Source of the DNA: Hyphomonadaceae bacterium
Lineage (GTDB): Bacteria; Pseudomonadota; Alphaproteobacteria; Caulobacterales; Hyphomonadaceae
Assembly (NCBI GenBank): GCA_030696545.1
Contig: JAUYSA010000102.1
Coordinates: forward strand, 1 to 9,172
Length of the DNA stretch: 9,172 nucleotides
Reading direction: 5' to 3'
Shown: piece by piece, positions 1 to 6,481 of the stretch
How positions within the stretch are numbered: the stretch's first letter is position 1
Layout: every line of letters starts with the position of its first letter
Translations under genes and position numbers: made by a program
The notes under the pieces: generated by a model
Database searches by the model: none
Told to the model about the DNA's origin: nothing
The model's input: only the letters and a program-made list of their open reading frames with translations

Positions 1-72
1 ATGGCCATCGGCTTCGGCGACACGGCCGAGCTGCGCGCCGCTCTTGTCGCCGCGCTGGACGAAGACCGCTAG
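1..72 (+). CDS. C-terminal end of an unidentified protein (5' truncated by window edge)
   Basis: The frame starting at base 1 reads 23 codons, ending ...ALVAALDEDR, and stops at TAG 70-72. The first codon happens to be ATG, but there is no room to see a ribosome binding site. A 23-residue gene is unlikely, so I read this as the tail of a gene beginning left of the window. The Ala/Leu-rich helix ending in acidic residues is a common C-terminus and does not identify a family. It converges on the acyl-CoA dehydrogenase gene, and the two stop codons overlap within CTAG (69-72). Confidence 0.5.
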   Translation: MAIGFGDTAELRAALVAALDEDR

Positions 73-1229
73 ATCTCGCCCGCCTTGGCCATGCGCTGCA
101 GCTCGCGGCCGATCACCATCTGCTGAATCTGCGTCGTGCCTTCATAGAGGCGCAGGATGCGGACGTCGCGATAGAAGCGCTCCACGGCGTAGTCCGCGAT
201 ATAGCCAGCGCCGCCATGCACCTGCACGGCGCGGTCCGCCACACGGCCGACCATTTCCGTACACCACATCTTGGTCGCTGAGGCGATCAGCGCGGTCTTT
301 TCCTTCGCATCGTACTTGCGCACGCCATCCATCACCATCGCGCGGCCCGCCAACGCCTCGGCATAGCTTTCTGCGATCATGCCCATCACCAGCTGGTGCT
401 CGATGATCGGCTTGCCGAACTGTTTCCGCTCGCTGGCATAGCGTGTCATTTCCTCGACCAGCCGCTCAGCGATACCGACGCTCAGCGCCGAGATATGCAG
501 CCGCCCGCGATCGAGCACGCTCATCGCCACCTTCATGCCTTCGCCTTCCTCGCCAAGGCGGCTGGTGATCGGCACACGCGCATCCTCGAAGATCACGTCA
601 CACACATTCGCGCCCTGCTGGCCCATCTTCTTCTCGGGCTTGCCGATGGTGACGCCGGGCGTCGAACGCTCGACGATGAAAGCCGACAAGCCCTTCGGCC
701 CCGGCGTGTTCTGGTCCGTGCGCGCCATGACGGTGAAGATGGTCGCCTTGTCGGCATTGGTGATGTAGCGCTTCGCGCCATTGAGCACGTAGTGATTGCC
801 GTCCTTCACAGCCTTCGTTTTCACCGAGCCTGCATCCGATCCCGCATCCGGCTCGGTCAGCGCAAAGCTCGCAATCGCTTCGCCGGTCGCGAGCCTGGGC
901 AGCCACTCGCTTTTCTGGTCGTCATTGCCGAACATCACGATGCCCTGGCTGCCGATGCCGACATTGGTGCCGAAGGTCGACCGGAAAGCAGGGGAGGTGC
1001 GGCCCATCTCCAGGATTACCAGCGCCTCTTCCTCCATGGTGAGGCCGAGCCCGCCATATTCTTCGGAGATCGACAGCCCGAACAGGCCGAGGTCTTTCAT
1101 CTCCTGAACGATCTTCTCGGGGATCGCATTGGTCTCGGAAACGAGCTGCTCGTTCGGCCGGCAAACCTCGTTGACAAAGCGGCGTACAGTCTCGATGAGC
1201 TGCTGCCGCGTTTCCAGATCGAGCGCCAT
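69..1229 (-). CDS. acyl-CoA dehydrogenase family protein (FAD-dependent)
   Basis: Cytoplasmic flavoenzyme expected to introduce the alpha,beta double bond into an acyl-CoA and pass electrons to electron-transfer flavoprotein, in fatty-acid or branched-chain amino-acid breakdown. The 386 residues match the family's usual ~380. Visible landmarks: N-terminal helical domain (1-120); family signature ALTEPDAGSDAGS at 124-135, which contacts flavin and substrate; central beta domain (about 125-235); C-terminal helical domain with the second signature QVHGGAGY...RFYRD at 336-355. The base in short- and medium-chain members is the Glu of YEGTTQIQ, here E363. I chose the ATG at 1229, not the upstream extension to 1469, because MALDLETRQQLIETVRRFV is a typical family N-terminus and GGGAGA lies 7 nt upstream; the extension shows no domain character. 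The substrate chain length cannot be read from sequence. It appears monocistronic here. Confidence 0.93.
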   Translation of the reverse strand: MALDLETRQQLIETVRRFVNEVCRPNEQLVSETNAIPEKIVQEMKDLGLFGLSISEEYGGLGLTMEEEALVILEMGRTSPAFRSTFGTNVGIGSQGIVMFGNDDQKSEWLPRLATGEAIASFALTEPDAGSDAGSVKTKAVKDGNHYVLNGAKRYITNADKATIFTVMARTDQNTPGPKGLSAFIVERSTPGVTIGKPEKKMGQQGANVCDVIFEDARVPITSRLGEEGEGMKVAMSVLDRGRLHISALSVGIAERLVEEMTRYASERKQFGKPIIEHQLVMGMIAESYAEALAGRAMVMDGVRKYDAKEKTALIASATKMWCTEMVGRVADRAVQVHGGAGYIADYAVERFYRDVRILRLYEGTTQIQQMVIGRELQRMAKAGEI

Positions 1230-1873
1230 TTTGTGTCTCCCGTGTGCGTGAATTGTCTCGCACGCGCAGCACGATTTTATCAACAGCGCCGTCAACAGTT
1301 TCCACAGGCCGCCGATATTCTCGCGCCGCGGGATTTGTGAGAGCCTGTTTGTGTTCAGAGAGGAGACCGTCGCGGGTCGAGCAACTGAATGTCCCCACTG
1401 GTAAGCTGGATTGGACCAGCGCTGAACAAGGGGAGCAACGAGCACCGGAAGCGGCATCGCGCTCTGCAAGAGACGAAGTCGCGCTCAGGCGGGTCCAAAA
1501 CCGCTGGAGTCCTCGAGAGGGGATAGACACGGACACGAGCGTGGTCTCAGCCGCGCGGACGCATGGAAGCGGGATGTGATGTCCCGGAGTTATGCGAAAG
1601 CCGAACCAAGACGCTCAAGGCTCAGCTTCGCCGGATGGCGTCGAACGAGCGGTCCCTGATCAGGACCAGGCTGTGATGGCCGCAGCTCGAAGGACGAACT
1701 GGCGGACAACCATGGTGTCGCCCCGGCCCTGTGAAAGCAGTGGCCGGGGTCGTCGTTTCTGGGACAGCCCAGTCCTTCACGGCCCGCCCTCCACCGCCAA
1801 CGGCGGGGGAGGTGGATCGCGACAAAGCCGCGAGACAGAGGGCCTCTCTTCGCAGCGCCGCTCTCACATTCCC
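1230..1873. other. long gap without a convincing gene
   Basis: About 640 bp between the acyl-CoA dehydrogenase start and the terminator of the secreted-protein pair. Open frames exist on both strands, but none has a plausible ribosome binding site, a recognisable motif or a natural composition. Their translations are rich in Arg, Ser and Pro, as expected for shadow frames in GC-rich DNA. The part next to 1230 should hold the promoter of the dehydrogenase gene, but I could not pick a convincing -35/-10 pair. The section from about 1720 is hairpin-rich and is listed separately. Hidden non-coding RNA or gene remnants cannot be excluded; I did not recognise RNase P RNA, SRP RNA or tmRNA motifs. 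Confidence 0.5.
1721..1833. repeat. hairpin-rich, repeat-like intergenic block
   Basis: Several inverted repeats lie close together. CCCCGGCC (1721-1728) pairs perfectly with GGCCGGGG (1742-1749) around a 13-nt loop. CCTCCACCGCC (1788-1798) pairs with GGCGGGGGAGG (1802-1812) with one mismatch. TCGCG (1817-1821) pairs with CGCGA (1829-1833). The GC stem followed by a TCGCGAC..GCCGCGA hairpin resembles dispersed intergenic elements seen in many alphaproteobacterial genomes. Only one copy is present here, so its repeat status is inferred from its appearance. Confidence 0.4.
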
Positions 1874-1912
1874 AAAACAAAAACGCCCCACACCGGAAGG
1901 TGCGAGGCGTTT
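1874..1912 (-). terminator. intrinsic terminator of the secreted-protein pair
   Basis: On the minus strand the stem AAACGCC (1906-1912 side) pairs with GGCGTTT (1881-1887 side). Inside it is a second stem CACC/GGTG closed by GGAA (read on the plus strand), with a 3x3 internal loop between the stems. The minus strand then continues into a T-rich run (GTTTTTGTTTTG). It lies about 40 nt past the stop at 1953, where a terminator for the 2651-1953 unit is expected. Confidence 0.8.
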
Positions 1913-1952
1913 CCCTGGCCTGTGCGCCTGGGTCTATTTTATTTTTCCGAAC

Positions 1953-2282
1953 TTACTTGATCCGGATCGTCGCCGTTCCCTGCGCGCCCGCGAGTTCAAA
2001 CGAGTCGCCGGATTTCTTGCCGGCCGGATAGGTCGTGCATTCGTCCACCGGCGCAAAGTTCGACGAGGTGCAAAGCTTCTCGCCTTCAATGCGCCACCTG
2101 CCAGTCACCTGGCCGTCCATCGCGGTGAAGGTGCCGTCAGGCTTGTAGGTGACGTCGATTTCCATGCCGCCGGCTTCCATCACCATGCCTCTGGTGGTGA
2201 GTTCCTTAAGCGTGGTCGATTGTTGCGCAAACGCCGGAGCGGCAATGGCCGCGACAGCGAGGCAGGCAAGGATGCGTTTCAT
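1953..2282 (-). CDS. small secreted (periplasmic) protein, paralogue of its upstream neighbour
   Basis: A 109-residue precursor with a clear Sec signal peptide: MKR, a hydrophobic core, then APAFA before QQ, so signal peptidase I should cut after residue 19. The mature ~90 residues are rich in short alternating hydrophobic/polar stretches (for example VTYKPDGTFTA, GRWRIEGEKLC), which suggests a small beta-sheet or beta-barrel domain. Two cysteines, C71 and C82, could form a disulfide in the periplasm. The core pattern WRI-[DE]-G-[DE]-KLCT...C..YPAGKK.GD.F is shared with the gene immediately upstream. It starts 12 nt after that gene's stop, so the two are almost certainly co-transcribed. The Shine-Dalgarno is weak (AAGG, about 11 nt away). 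I recognise no named function. It resembles the many alphaproteobacterial 'DxxG.W.vdgdklC' hypothetical secreted proteins. Confidence 0.85.
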   Translation of the reverse strand: MKRILACLAVAAIAAPAFAQQSTTLKELTTRGMVMEAGGMEIDVTYKPDGTFTAMDGQVTGRWRIEGEKLCTSSNFAPVDECTTYPAGKKSGDSFELAGAQGTATIRIK

Positions 2283-2294
2283 GTGTGGCCAGCC

Positions 2295-2651
2295 TTACTT
2301 GTTGATGGTCACAGAGACTTCACCCAGCATCGGGTTCGTCACCTTGAATTCGTCACCGGGCTTCTTGCCGGCCGGATAAGCCACACACGACTCGCTCGGG
2401 CTCATCGAGTTGACGGTGCAGAGTTTGTCGCCGTCGATGCGCCACTTGCCGGTGATGTCCTGGCCCATCGCGCTGGTCGTGTAGGTGCCGTCAGCCTTGT
2501 AAGCCATCGGCAGCTCAAGGTCAGTGCCCTGCGCGTTCGCCTTGATGACCGTGCCGTTGGTGGTGACGTAGTCGAGCGTCGTCTTGTCCTGCGCAAATGC
2601 CGGCGCGGCGAGGGCCAGCGCAACAGCTGCGAGCGTGATCGCTGTCTTCAT
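2295..2651 (-). CDS. small secreted (periplasmic) protein, first of a tandem paralogous pair
   Basis: A 118-residue precursor with a signal peptide ending APAFA (cut expected after residue 20, before QD). The mature part aligns along its length with the product of the next gene: YKADGTYTT, ITGKWRIDGDKLCT, then C-x10-C (C78, C89) and YPAGKKPGDEF. The conserved Cys pair and aromatic/Gly pattern point to a small disulfide-stabilised beta fold in the periplasm. GGAG lies about 8 nt before the ATG, better than that of the second gene. The pair probably arose by tandem duplication: a 17-nt identical stretch survives at 2014-2030 and 2362-2378. The signal peptides and N-terminal parts differ more than the Cys/YPAGKK core, so that core is presumably the functional surface. 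The function is unknown. Confidence 0.88.
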   Translation of the reverse strand: MKTAITLAAVALALAAPAFAQDKTTLDYVTTNGTVIKANAQGTDLELPMAYKADGTYTTSAMGQDITGKWRIDGDKLCTVNSMSPSESCVAYPAGKKPGDEFKVTNPMLGEVSVTINK

Positions 2652-2697
2652 GGGGAGGTCTCCGTCCTCTGATTATTCGCCGCCCGGCCAACCCCGC

Positions 2698-2760
2698 GCA
2701 GCGGCGGAAACTTACCAGTTCCTCCTGCCGCTGCAACTGTGCGTACGCAGCGCAACTGTG
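2698..2760. promoter_or_regulatory. possible operator/leader elements upstream of the secreted-protein pair
   Basis: The 126-bp gap between the pair and the EAL-like gene holds three structures. An 8-bp inverted repeat, GCAGCGGC (2698-2705) with GCCGCTGC (2727-2734), spans a 21-nt loop. A perfect 10-bp palindrome, TGCGTACGCA, lies at 2740-2749. The direct repeat GCAACTGTG (2733-2741 and 2752-2760, 19 bp apart) brackets the palindrome. Paired direct repeats about two helical turns apart around a palindrome would suit a dimeric regulator. No convincing -35/-10 was found, so the role is inferred. Confidence 0.25.
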
Positions 2761-2777
2761 TGACCGTACCTGTCGCT

Positions 2778-3989
2778 TCAGGCGGCTGTTTCGGCTCTCG
2801 CATCCATACCAAGGCGGGATGCCGGCCATATTTCCGCCGGCGGCAGGGTGCGACGCGTAGGCCAGATACGTGGCGAGCAGACATGGTTCACGCCATCCTG
2901 CGCAAACCGCTGGGCGTGGTCGGGAAGAAGGTCGCCCTCGACGCCGACGGAAACGCCCACATGCCGCGCGTGTTCGGTGGCGGCATGTATCCGCGCGAAC
3001 GCGTCCGCTTTCGGCCCATGGACTCCCAGCGCGCCCGTGGGCAGCGTGAACCCGATCGCGGCAGGCTTCAGATTCAGAACCGAGGCAACATCCGGCTCGC
3101 TCCAGTTGAGCCCGATCGCGACGTAGGGAATGCGCGGCTTGAGCACGCGCAGTATGTCTTCCAGGTAGATGCGCGGATAACCCGGCTCGACGCAGCTCAC
3201 GCGGATCACGCGATAGCGCGCCAGCGCCGGATCGAATTTCGAGATCACGCCCATCAGGCGCGAAAGGCTCTGCTGGCTGTTCAGGCTCGAGACGTGAACC
3301 GCCACGCCCACCAGCGCCTTCTTCCCGCTGGCGAACAGTTTCCGCATCGCCTCTTCAGAGGCTTTCAGCTTCAGTTCGTCCATGTCGGTATGGCGGTGGC
3401 TGGCGTAATTCCAGTCCATCGGCCAGCCAGTCGCAGGATCGAGCGGCGAGATGAAGAAGGTCGAAAGCGCGCCACGCTGCGCGTCCCACACAGGGGTGAA
3501 CCCCATGGGAATTTCGGCGGGCGCCGTGCGCACAGGCGCGGGCGCTGCAAGATCCTTCGAGCCCGCGATCATCGCGCCAAACGCATTGGCGAAATCATCG
3601 ACGCTCATCGATTGGTGCTGCGCCTCGATCTGCATGTCGTCCAGATCGGGCGAGCCGAGGAAGAAAGCGTTCAGCTCCTTCGATATACGATGCGCGGCGG
3701 CGTCAGCCAGAAAGCCCGTAAAGGTCCCGAACACCAGAAGGAAGCCATCGGCGCCCGCGATCAGTACATCCTCGGCGGCGATGCGCCGCGCAATGAACTG
3801 GCGCGCGATCCTGGCGACACGGTCGCGCTTTTCGCTCCAGCGATCGGCATAACGGTTGCGGATCGCTTCCAGCCCGATGAACTGGAATTGCGCCACGTCG
3901 ATCGTATTCCGTCCGTTGGCCAGACGGCGGATACGCTCCGCAAGATTCAGCCCGCCGGGGCTTTCGCTTTCAGTGTCCATGCACGTCAT
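2778..3989 (-). CDS. degenerate EAL-like (possibly GGDEF-EAL-like) protein, probably non-catalytic
   Basis: A 403-residue cytoplasmic protein with no signal peptide or membrane segment. The C-terminal half (about 160-390) follows the layout of an EAL cyclic-di-GMP phosphodiesterase: an opening GFTPVWDAQRGAL, a strand region KALVGVAVHVSSLN (225-237), an IGLNWSEPDV strand-turn, and VGVSVGVEG (344-352) followed by GVNHVCSPRIWP (366-377), which match the VVAEGVE and final 'QGY...P' segments. The catalytic EAL triplet, the DDFG motif and the metal-binding acidic residues are not visible. In the N-terminal part, DVLIAGADGFLLVFG (74-88) resembles the 'D.v.R.GGDEF.vll' strand of diguanylate cyclases, with GADGF replacing GGDEF. 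I infer a sensor, scaffold or non-enzymatic regulator. The ATG at 3989 is preferred over the one at 3980 because AGGAG lies 8 nt upstream. It is transcribed in the same direction as the secreted-protein pair, but 126 bp separate them. Confidence 0.72.
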   Translation of the reverse strand: MTCMDTESESPGGLNLAERIRRLANGRNTIDVAQFQFIGLEAIRNRYADRWSEKRDRVARIARQFIARRIAAEDVLIAGADGFLLVFGTFTGFLADAAAHRISKELNAFFLGSPDLDDMQIEAQHQSMSVDDFANAFGAMIAGSKDLAAPAPVRTAPAEIPMGFTPVWDAQRGALSTFFISPLDPATGWPMDWNYASHRHTDMDELKLKASEEAMRKLFASGKKALVGVAVHVSSLNSQQSLSRLMGVISKFDPALARYRVIRVSCVEPGYPRIYLEDILRVLKPRIPYVAIGLNWSEPDVASVLNLKPAAIGFTLPTGALGVHGPKADAFARIHAATEHARHVGVSVGVEGDLLPDHAQRFAQDGVNHVCSPRIWPTRRTLPPAEIWPASRLGMDARAETAA

Positions 3990-3990
3990 G

Positions 3991-4006
3991 CGGCAGTCTC
4001 CTGCCG
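3991..4006 (-). promoter_or_regulatory. hairpin enclosing the ribosome binding site of the EAL-like gene
   Basis: Read on the minus strand, CGGCAG-GAGA-CTGCCG forms a perfect 6-bp stem with a 4-nt loop. The AGGAG Shine-Dalgarno of the EAL-like gene straddles the 5' stem arm and the loop, and the start codon follows one base after the stem. The fold would partly hide the ribosome binding site. It is short enough to be chance, so regulation is only a possibility. Confidence 0.35.
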
Positions 4007-4310
4007 ACCCCTTCTCCGTCCTCGAAGCGTCACAAAAGCCCGTGGGAAAACGATTAAACCGGACGCACGAATTGGCGCGATCAACCGGGTGCTAACCAAG
4101 AAATGGCTGGCGCCGCGTTGTTGGGCTGCGAATTTCTCTGGGCCTGCCCGGTAGCCGCCTTTTCACCAGCGCGGCGCCGTGCGCGGTCTTCATGCGGCGT
4201 CACGTCCTGCCGAATGACGGATTTTCAAAGGGAATCCCCGTTTTCGGACGCGCAATCAGCGGTTGAAGCTGAGGGGCATCCCGCGTAGTTTCCGCGCGCT
4301 TTCCGGAGAC
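4007..4310. other. divergent intergenic region between the EAL-like and GST-like genes
   Basis: About 300 bp that must carry the promoters of both divergent genes. Plus-strand frames here are short and lack ribosome binding sites. There are AT-richer patches near 4025-4065 and 4215-4235, but I could not assign -35/-10 elements or a regulator site with confidence. The Shine-Dalgarno GGAG (4305-4308) at the right end belongs to the GST-like gene. Confidence 0.5.
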
Positions 4311-4314
4311 ATGA

Positions 4315-5655
4315 ATGTCCTATCGCCTGTTCGGCGCCGAGACCTCGGCCTATTCCACCAAGATGCGGTCCTACCTCAAGTACAAGGCGTTCGCCTTCGA
4401 CTGGGTGCCCCGCACGCTCGAGACCGAAGACGAACTGAAACGCGTCTCGCGCTTCGGCACGCTGCCCGTTCTGGTCACGTCATCTGGCTTCGCCGTTCAC
4501 GACACCACGCCGATGATGGAAGCGCTCGAGGCCGATAGCCCGGAGCCTTCAGCCACGCCTGCCGATCCTGCGCTCGCCTTCCTCGCCTGCGTGCTGGAAG
4601 AGCATGCCGACGTGTGGCTCGCCAAGGCGGCCTACCACTATCGCTGGACCCGCAAGAAGGACCAGCGCCTCGCCGCCCAGCGCTCGATCGAGGAATACTA
4701 TCCCTCCGGCGCACCGGGCGAACGCAAGGCCACGGAAGACCTCGCCATCGAGACGATGACCGGCCAGCTCAAAACCATGCAGCTCGACGGCGATCTCGGT
4801 CCCGTGGTCGAGAAGTCGTTCAAGAAATTCATCAAGCTGCTCGACGATCACCTGAAGAAACACCTCTTCATCTTCGGCGACCGCCCCTCGATCGCGGACT
4901 TCGCCATCGCGGGTCAGCTGATCCAGATGATGAAGGATCCGACGCCCGCCAAGATCATCGAGAAGGACGGCGAGTTCGTCGCCAAATGGTGCGAGTTCAT
5001 GTCCGCGCCGACAGCCTCCGGCCCGTTCGCCGCGCTCGACGATCTGAAAGAAACCCTCGCGCCGATCTTCGCGGACGATCTCGCCGCGTTCTTCCTGCCA
5101 TGGGCCGCCGAAAACCTCGAAAGCTCGCTCGCCGGCGCTGAGACCTTCCCGGTCACGCTTGGCAAGGACACGTTGACCCTGGCCCCGCTGCGCTCCGCCG
5201 CCCGCTCGTTCCGCGAGCTACGCCGCAAGTTCGTCACCGGCCAGGCGATCGAAGCCCTGAAAGCCTTCACCGACGAAACCGCCACCACTGCCTTCCTGCA
5301 GCGGCCGCCTCGCCAGGAAGCAAAACAAGACCAGCGCCCGCCGCGCACGGAAACGCCTGAAGGCGAAACCGCTGAGGACGAAGCCACGGAAGCCTCCGAA
5401 GCCGGAGCTGAACAGCCTCGCGACGGCGAATCCAGCGACGAAGCAAGCCGCAAGCGCAAGCGCCGCCGTCGCCGCCGTGGCGGCCGCAATCGTGGCGAGG
5501 GTGGTGAGGGCGAAAGCGCCTCCGCCGACGCCGGCTCTGATCAGGAAGGCGATGACAACGCCTCAGGCGATGACGCAGGCCCCGACGATGCCGGTGAAGA
5601 CGCCGTATCCGCCGCTTCCGAAGACGACGCCCCGGACGCAGACGTCAAAGACTGA
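4315..5655 (+). CDS. glutathione S-transferase-like protein with a long charged, disordered C-terminal tail
   Basis: A 446-residue cytoplasmic protein, about twice the usual GST length. Residues 1-75 form the thioredoxin-like GST_N domain: YRLFGAETSAYSTKMRSYL at the start, the cis-Pro loop TLPVL (P51), and DTTPMMEAL in the glutathione-binding position. Residues ~85-270 are the helical GST_C domain, including the conserved N-capping segment GDRPSIADFAIAG (188-200). A second globular stretch (about 270-325) precedes a low-complexity tail (~328-446). The tail is Glu/Asp/Ala/Ser-rich, interrupted by a basic run RKRKRRRRRRGGRNR (379-393), like the RNA-binding arginine-rich linkers of RNase E. The ATG at 4315 has GGAG 6 nt upstream. 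The substrate is unknown, and the catalytic Ser/Tyr/Cys cannot be fixed from sequence; S11, S14 and Y13 are near the usual place. The rhomboid gene follows 24 nt downstream, so the two are probably co-transcribed. Confidence 0.85.
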   Translation: MSYRLFGAETSAYSTKMRSYLKYKAFAFDWVPRTLETEDELKRVSRFGTLPVLVTSSGFAVHDTTPMMEALEADSPEPSATPADPALAFLACVLEEHADVWLAKAAYHYRWTRKKDQRLAAQRSIEEYYPSGAPGERKATEDLAIETMTGQLKTMQLDGDLGPVVEKSFKKFIKLLDDHLKKHLFIFGDRPSIADFAIAGQLIQMMKDPTPAKIIEKDGEFVAKWCEFMSAPTASGPFAALDDLKETLAPIFADDLAAFFLPWAAENLESSLAGAETFPVTLGKDTLTLAPLRSAARSFRELRRKFVTGQAIEALKAFTDETATTAFLQRPPRQEAKQDQRPPRTETPEGETAEDEATEASEAGAEQPRDGESSDEASRKRKRRRRRRGGRNRGEGGEGESASADAGSDQEGDDNASGDDAGPDDAGEDAVSAASEDDAPDADVKD

Positions 5656-5679
5656 CGCCCCCCGTCCGGAGCGCGCGCC

Positions 5680-6315
5680 ATGAACGAGATCCAGATCCTG
5701 CTGAGCTCGCCGGCCACGCTGGCGCTGCTCGTGGCGAACGTTGTCCTCTCGATCGTTGCGTTCAACAACGCGACAATTGTTGATCGCCTCCTGTTCGATA
5801 TCGGTCGGATGCGCCGCAACAATGAATGGTATCGAGGCGTCACGTCCGGCTTCATCCACGCAGACCCGTTCCACCTCTTCATGAACATGCTGGCCCTCTA
5901 TTTCATGGGCCCCTACCTCGAACTCACGACAGGCACGGTCGGCTTCCTGGTGATCTATGTCGCGGCGCTCCTCGCCGGCTCTGCATGGACCTACATGGAG
6001 CACTACCGCGACACGAACTACAAAGCGCTCGGCGCATCCGGCGCCGTCTCGGGCATCACAACAGCCGCGGCCGTGTTCTATCCCTTCGCCGAGATCCGCC
6101 TGTTCTTCGCGCTTCCCATGCCGCTCGGCGTGTTCGCGATCTGCTACGTCGTCTTTTCCGCGTGGGCCTCACGCAGCAACATTCGCGACGGTATCGGCCA
6201 CGGCGCGCACCTTGGCGGCGCGCTCGCCGGCATCGCAATCGTCTGCCTGTTCTGGCCCGAGGCGCCACAGGCAGCGTGGGATCAGTTCATGGCGACGCTG
6301 CCGCGCTCACTCTGA
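5680..6315 (+). CDS. rhomboid family intramembrane serine protease
   Basis: A 211-residue inner-membrane protein of about six hydrophobic segments, the usual bacterial rhomboid core. It should cleave transmembrane helices of partner proteins within the bilayer. The Ser-His dyad is visible: GASGA with S120 as nucleophile, and GHGAHLGGALAG with H177 as general base. The loop motif WYRGVTSGFIHAD (50-62) and HLFMNML (H65, N69, oxyanion region) also match active rhomboids. GGAG is 8 nt before the ATG, and the gene begins 24 nt after the GST-like stop. The substrate cannot be predicted. The GST-like partner has no membrane helix, so it is not an obvious substrate. A strong stem-loop lies just after the stop. 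Confidence 0.93.
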   Translation: MNEIQILLSSPATLALLVANVVLSIVAFNNATIVDRLLFDIGRMRRNNEWYRGVTSGFIHADPFHLFMNMLALYFMGPYLELTTGTVGFLVIYVAALLAGSAWTYMEHYRDTNYKALGASGAVSGITTAAAVFYPFAEIRLFFALPMPLGVFAICYVVFSAWASRSNIRDGIGHGAHLGGALAGIAIVCLFWPEAPQAAWDQFMATLPRSL

Positions 6316-6330
6316 TCCAAACGCCACAAG

Positions 6331-6372
6331 AAAAAGCGGCGCACTCCGTTGGGAATGCGCCGCTTCTCTTTG
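6331..6372. terminator. bidirectional intrinsic terminator between rhomboid and Hsp20 genes
   Basis: AAGCGGCGCA (6334-6343) and TGCGCCGCTT (6356-6365) form a perfect 10-bp GC-rich stem with a 12-nt loop. On the plus strand it is followed by CTCTTT. On the minus strand it is followed by a better T run (CTTTTTCTT). It starts about 16 nt past the rhomboid stop and lies about 115 nt past the Hsp20 stop, between convergent genes, so it can serve both. The remaining ~110 bp up to 6481 shows no gene. Confidence 0.85.
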
Positions 6373-6481
6373 GCAGGATCCAGGACCAGCCCATCCGGGG
6401 GGAGGGCCGATCGGTTCACCGCCGGGTCTTTCAACCAGATGATCAGATCGGAACGCCCAACCTGATTTTCAAGTGCCTCCG

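Noticed and set aside
396..1340. 314-codon open frame on the plus strand
   Set aside because: It is antisense to the clearly identified acyl-CoA dehydrogenase and has no recognisable domain.
1230..1469. 80-residue N-terminal extension of the acyl-CoA dehydrogenase
   Set aside because: The extension has no domain or targeting character, while the ATG at 1229 has a ribosome binding site and gives the usual family length and N-terminus.
1590..1960. Overlapping open frames of about 90-120 codons on both strands in the large gap
   Set aside because: They run through GC hairpins and the terminator, have skewed Arg/Ser/Pro composition and no ribosome binding sites.
2652..2740. GGAAC word suggesting an EcfG stress-sigma promoter before the secreted pair
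   Set aside because: No CGTT-like -10 occurs 16-17 nt downstream.
4050..4105. TTAA/CTAACC words suggesting a CtrA cell-cycle regulator site
   Set aside because: The spacing does not fit the TTAA-N7-TTAA consensus.
2739..4154. 471-codon open frame on the plus strand
   Set aside because: It is antisense to the EAL-like gene, is Arg/His-rich with no motif or ribosome binding site, and is explained by GC-rich third codon positions on the other strand.
4914..5489. 191-codon minus-strand frame
   Set aside because: It is the shadow of the GST-like gene; its Arg/Ser-rich runs mirror the Glu/Asp/Ala codons of the other strand.
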